From Prorocentrum cordatum (Eukaryota; Sar; Dinophyceae; Prorocentrales; Prorocentraceae), in the NCBI GenBank assembly GCA_963575745.1, contig CAUYUJ010012102.1:217001-281000 (forward strand): 64,000 nucleotides of DNA, given 5' to 3'. The position numbers were made by a program, and so were the translations under genes. Every line of letters begins with the position of its first letter. Within the stretch, counting starts at the first letter, position 1. This document shows, piece after piece, positions 63,703-64,000 of the stretch. The notes beneath the pieces are model-generated. The model searched no databases. It had not been told where the DNA came from and saw nothing but the letters and a program-made list of their open reading frames with translations.

Positions 63703-63905
63703 TTTGGACACCCGCTTTTGATACGGAACACATTCGCACAATGCCACATCCCAGACTGACACCGGCCGCTGCTGGGCGGGCGGCCTTGTGCCTCCATGGA
63801 CAGCGTCCGCGGCGACGCCGACCACGAGCCCTGCCCAAAATGGGAAAACACTGCTGCTGGTCTTCTCAATCCTCCCGACCGGCTTCCACGCCCTGCGGCC
63901 CCTCG
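63703..63905 (+). mobile_element. FB-A element, strongly diverged copy
   Basis: TTTGGACACCCGCTTTTGATACGG, ACACCGGCCGCTGCTGGGCG and CAGCGTCCGCGGCGACG follow the FB-A order. The 3' part is weak. Confidence 0.5.
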
Positions 63906-64000
63906 CCCCAGACCTATCCTGGGTTATGTTGTTCCCATCCTACTTGAAGACCACATCCCAAAAGTAACTTCGGGCACCCGGAAATGTGTCAAAAGCGTGT

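Overview
The window looks like nuclear DNA of a dinoflagellate. It is GC-rich, gene-poor and full of simple repeats. The best marker is the minus strand ending at 57702-57720, which reads GTAGCCATTTTGGCTCAAG, the last 19 nt of the conserved 22-nt dinoflagellate spliced leader (SL). The GC richness and many insertion-like 'introner' elements would fit a Prorocentrum-like genome, but genus is only a guess. Nothing looks bacterial.

Two LINE-type (non-LTR) retrotransposons frame the window. The first (1-3955, plus strand) is cut by the left edge. It has a reverse transcriptase with two C-terminal zinc fingers, then an in-frame TGA, then a domain with a methyltransferase-like GPPCE motif. The second (51379-57721, minus strand) is complete in length and has a perfect 16-bp direct repeat at both ends. 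It encodes a zinc-finger/coiled-coil ORF1, an APE-type endonuclease, a reverse transcriptase and an RNase H domain with a C-terminal Cys-rich tail, all broken by frameshifts and stops. It begins with an SL plus a second, decayed SL, so a trans-spliced transcript was copied back into the genome, probably more than once.

Between them, at least fourteen families (called FB-A to FB-N here) of short foldback elements with terminal inverted repeats, mostly 115-240 bp, are scattered through the sequence. Many have clear target-site duplications: 8 bp (FB-E), 5 bp (FB-A, G, H, M), 4 bp (FB-C) or TA (FB-B). Several sit inside coding-like minus-strand blocks at 16028-17300, 37781-38852, 45553-47442 and 61750-62335. 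In those blocks, removing the element plus one target duplication joins two reading frames exactly, as expected of introners. These four blocks are the only candidate host genes; none is recognised and their ends are uncertain.

The rest is repeats: GGA/CTC, GAC/GTC, TAG, ATC, CAA, GA and TA microsatellites; TACTC pentamer arrays; degenerate minisatellites with periods of about 48, 55, 86, 100 and 160 bp; and a dispersed degenerate GCCCCAAGAGG family. Most long open frames are artefacts of low complexity and GC richness. No tRNA, rRNA, CRISPR, riboswitch or bacterial-type promoter was seen.
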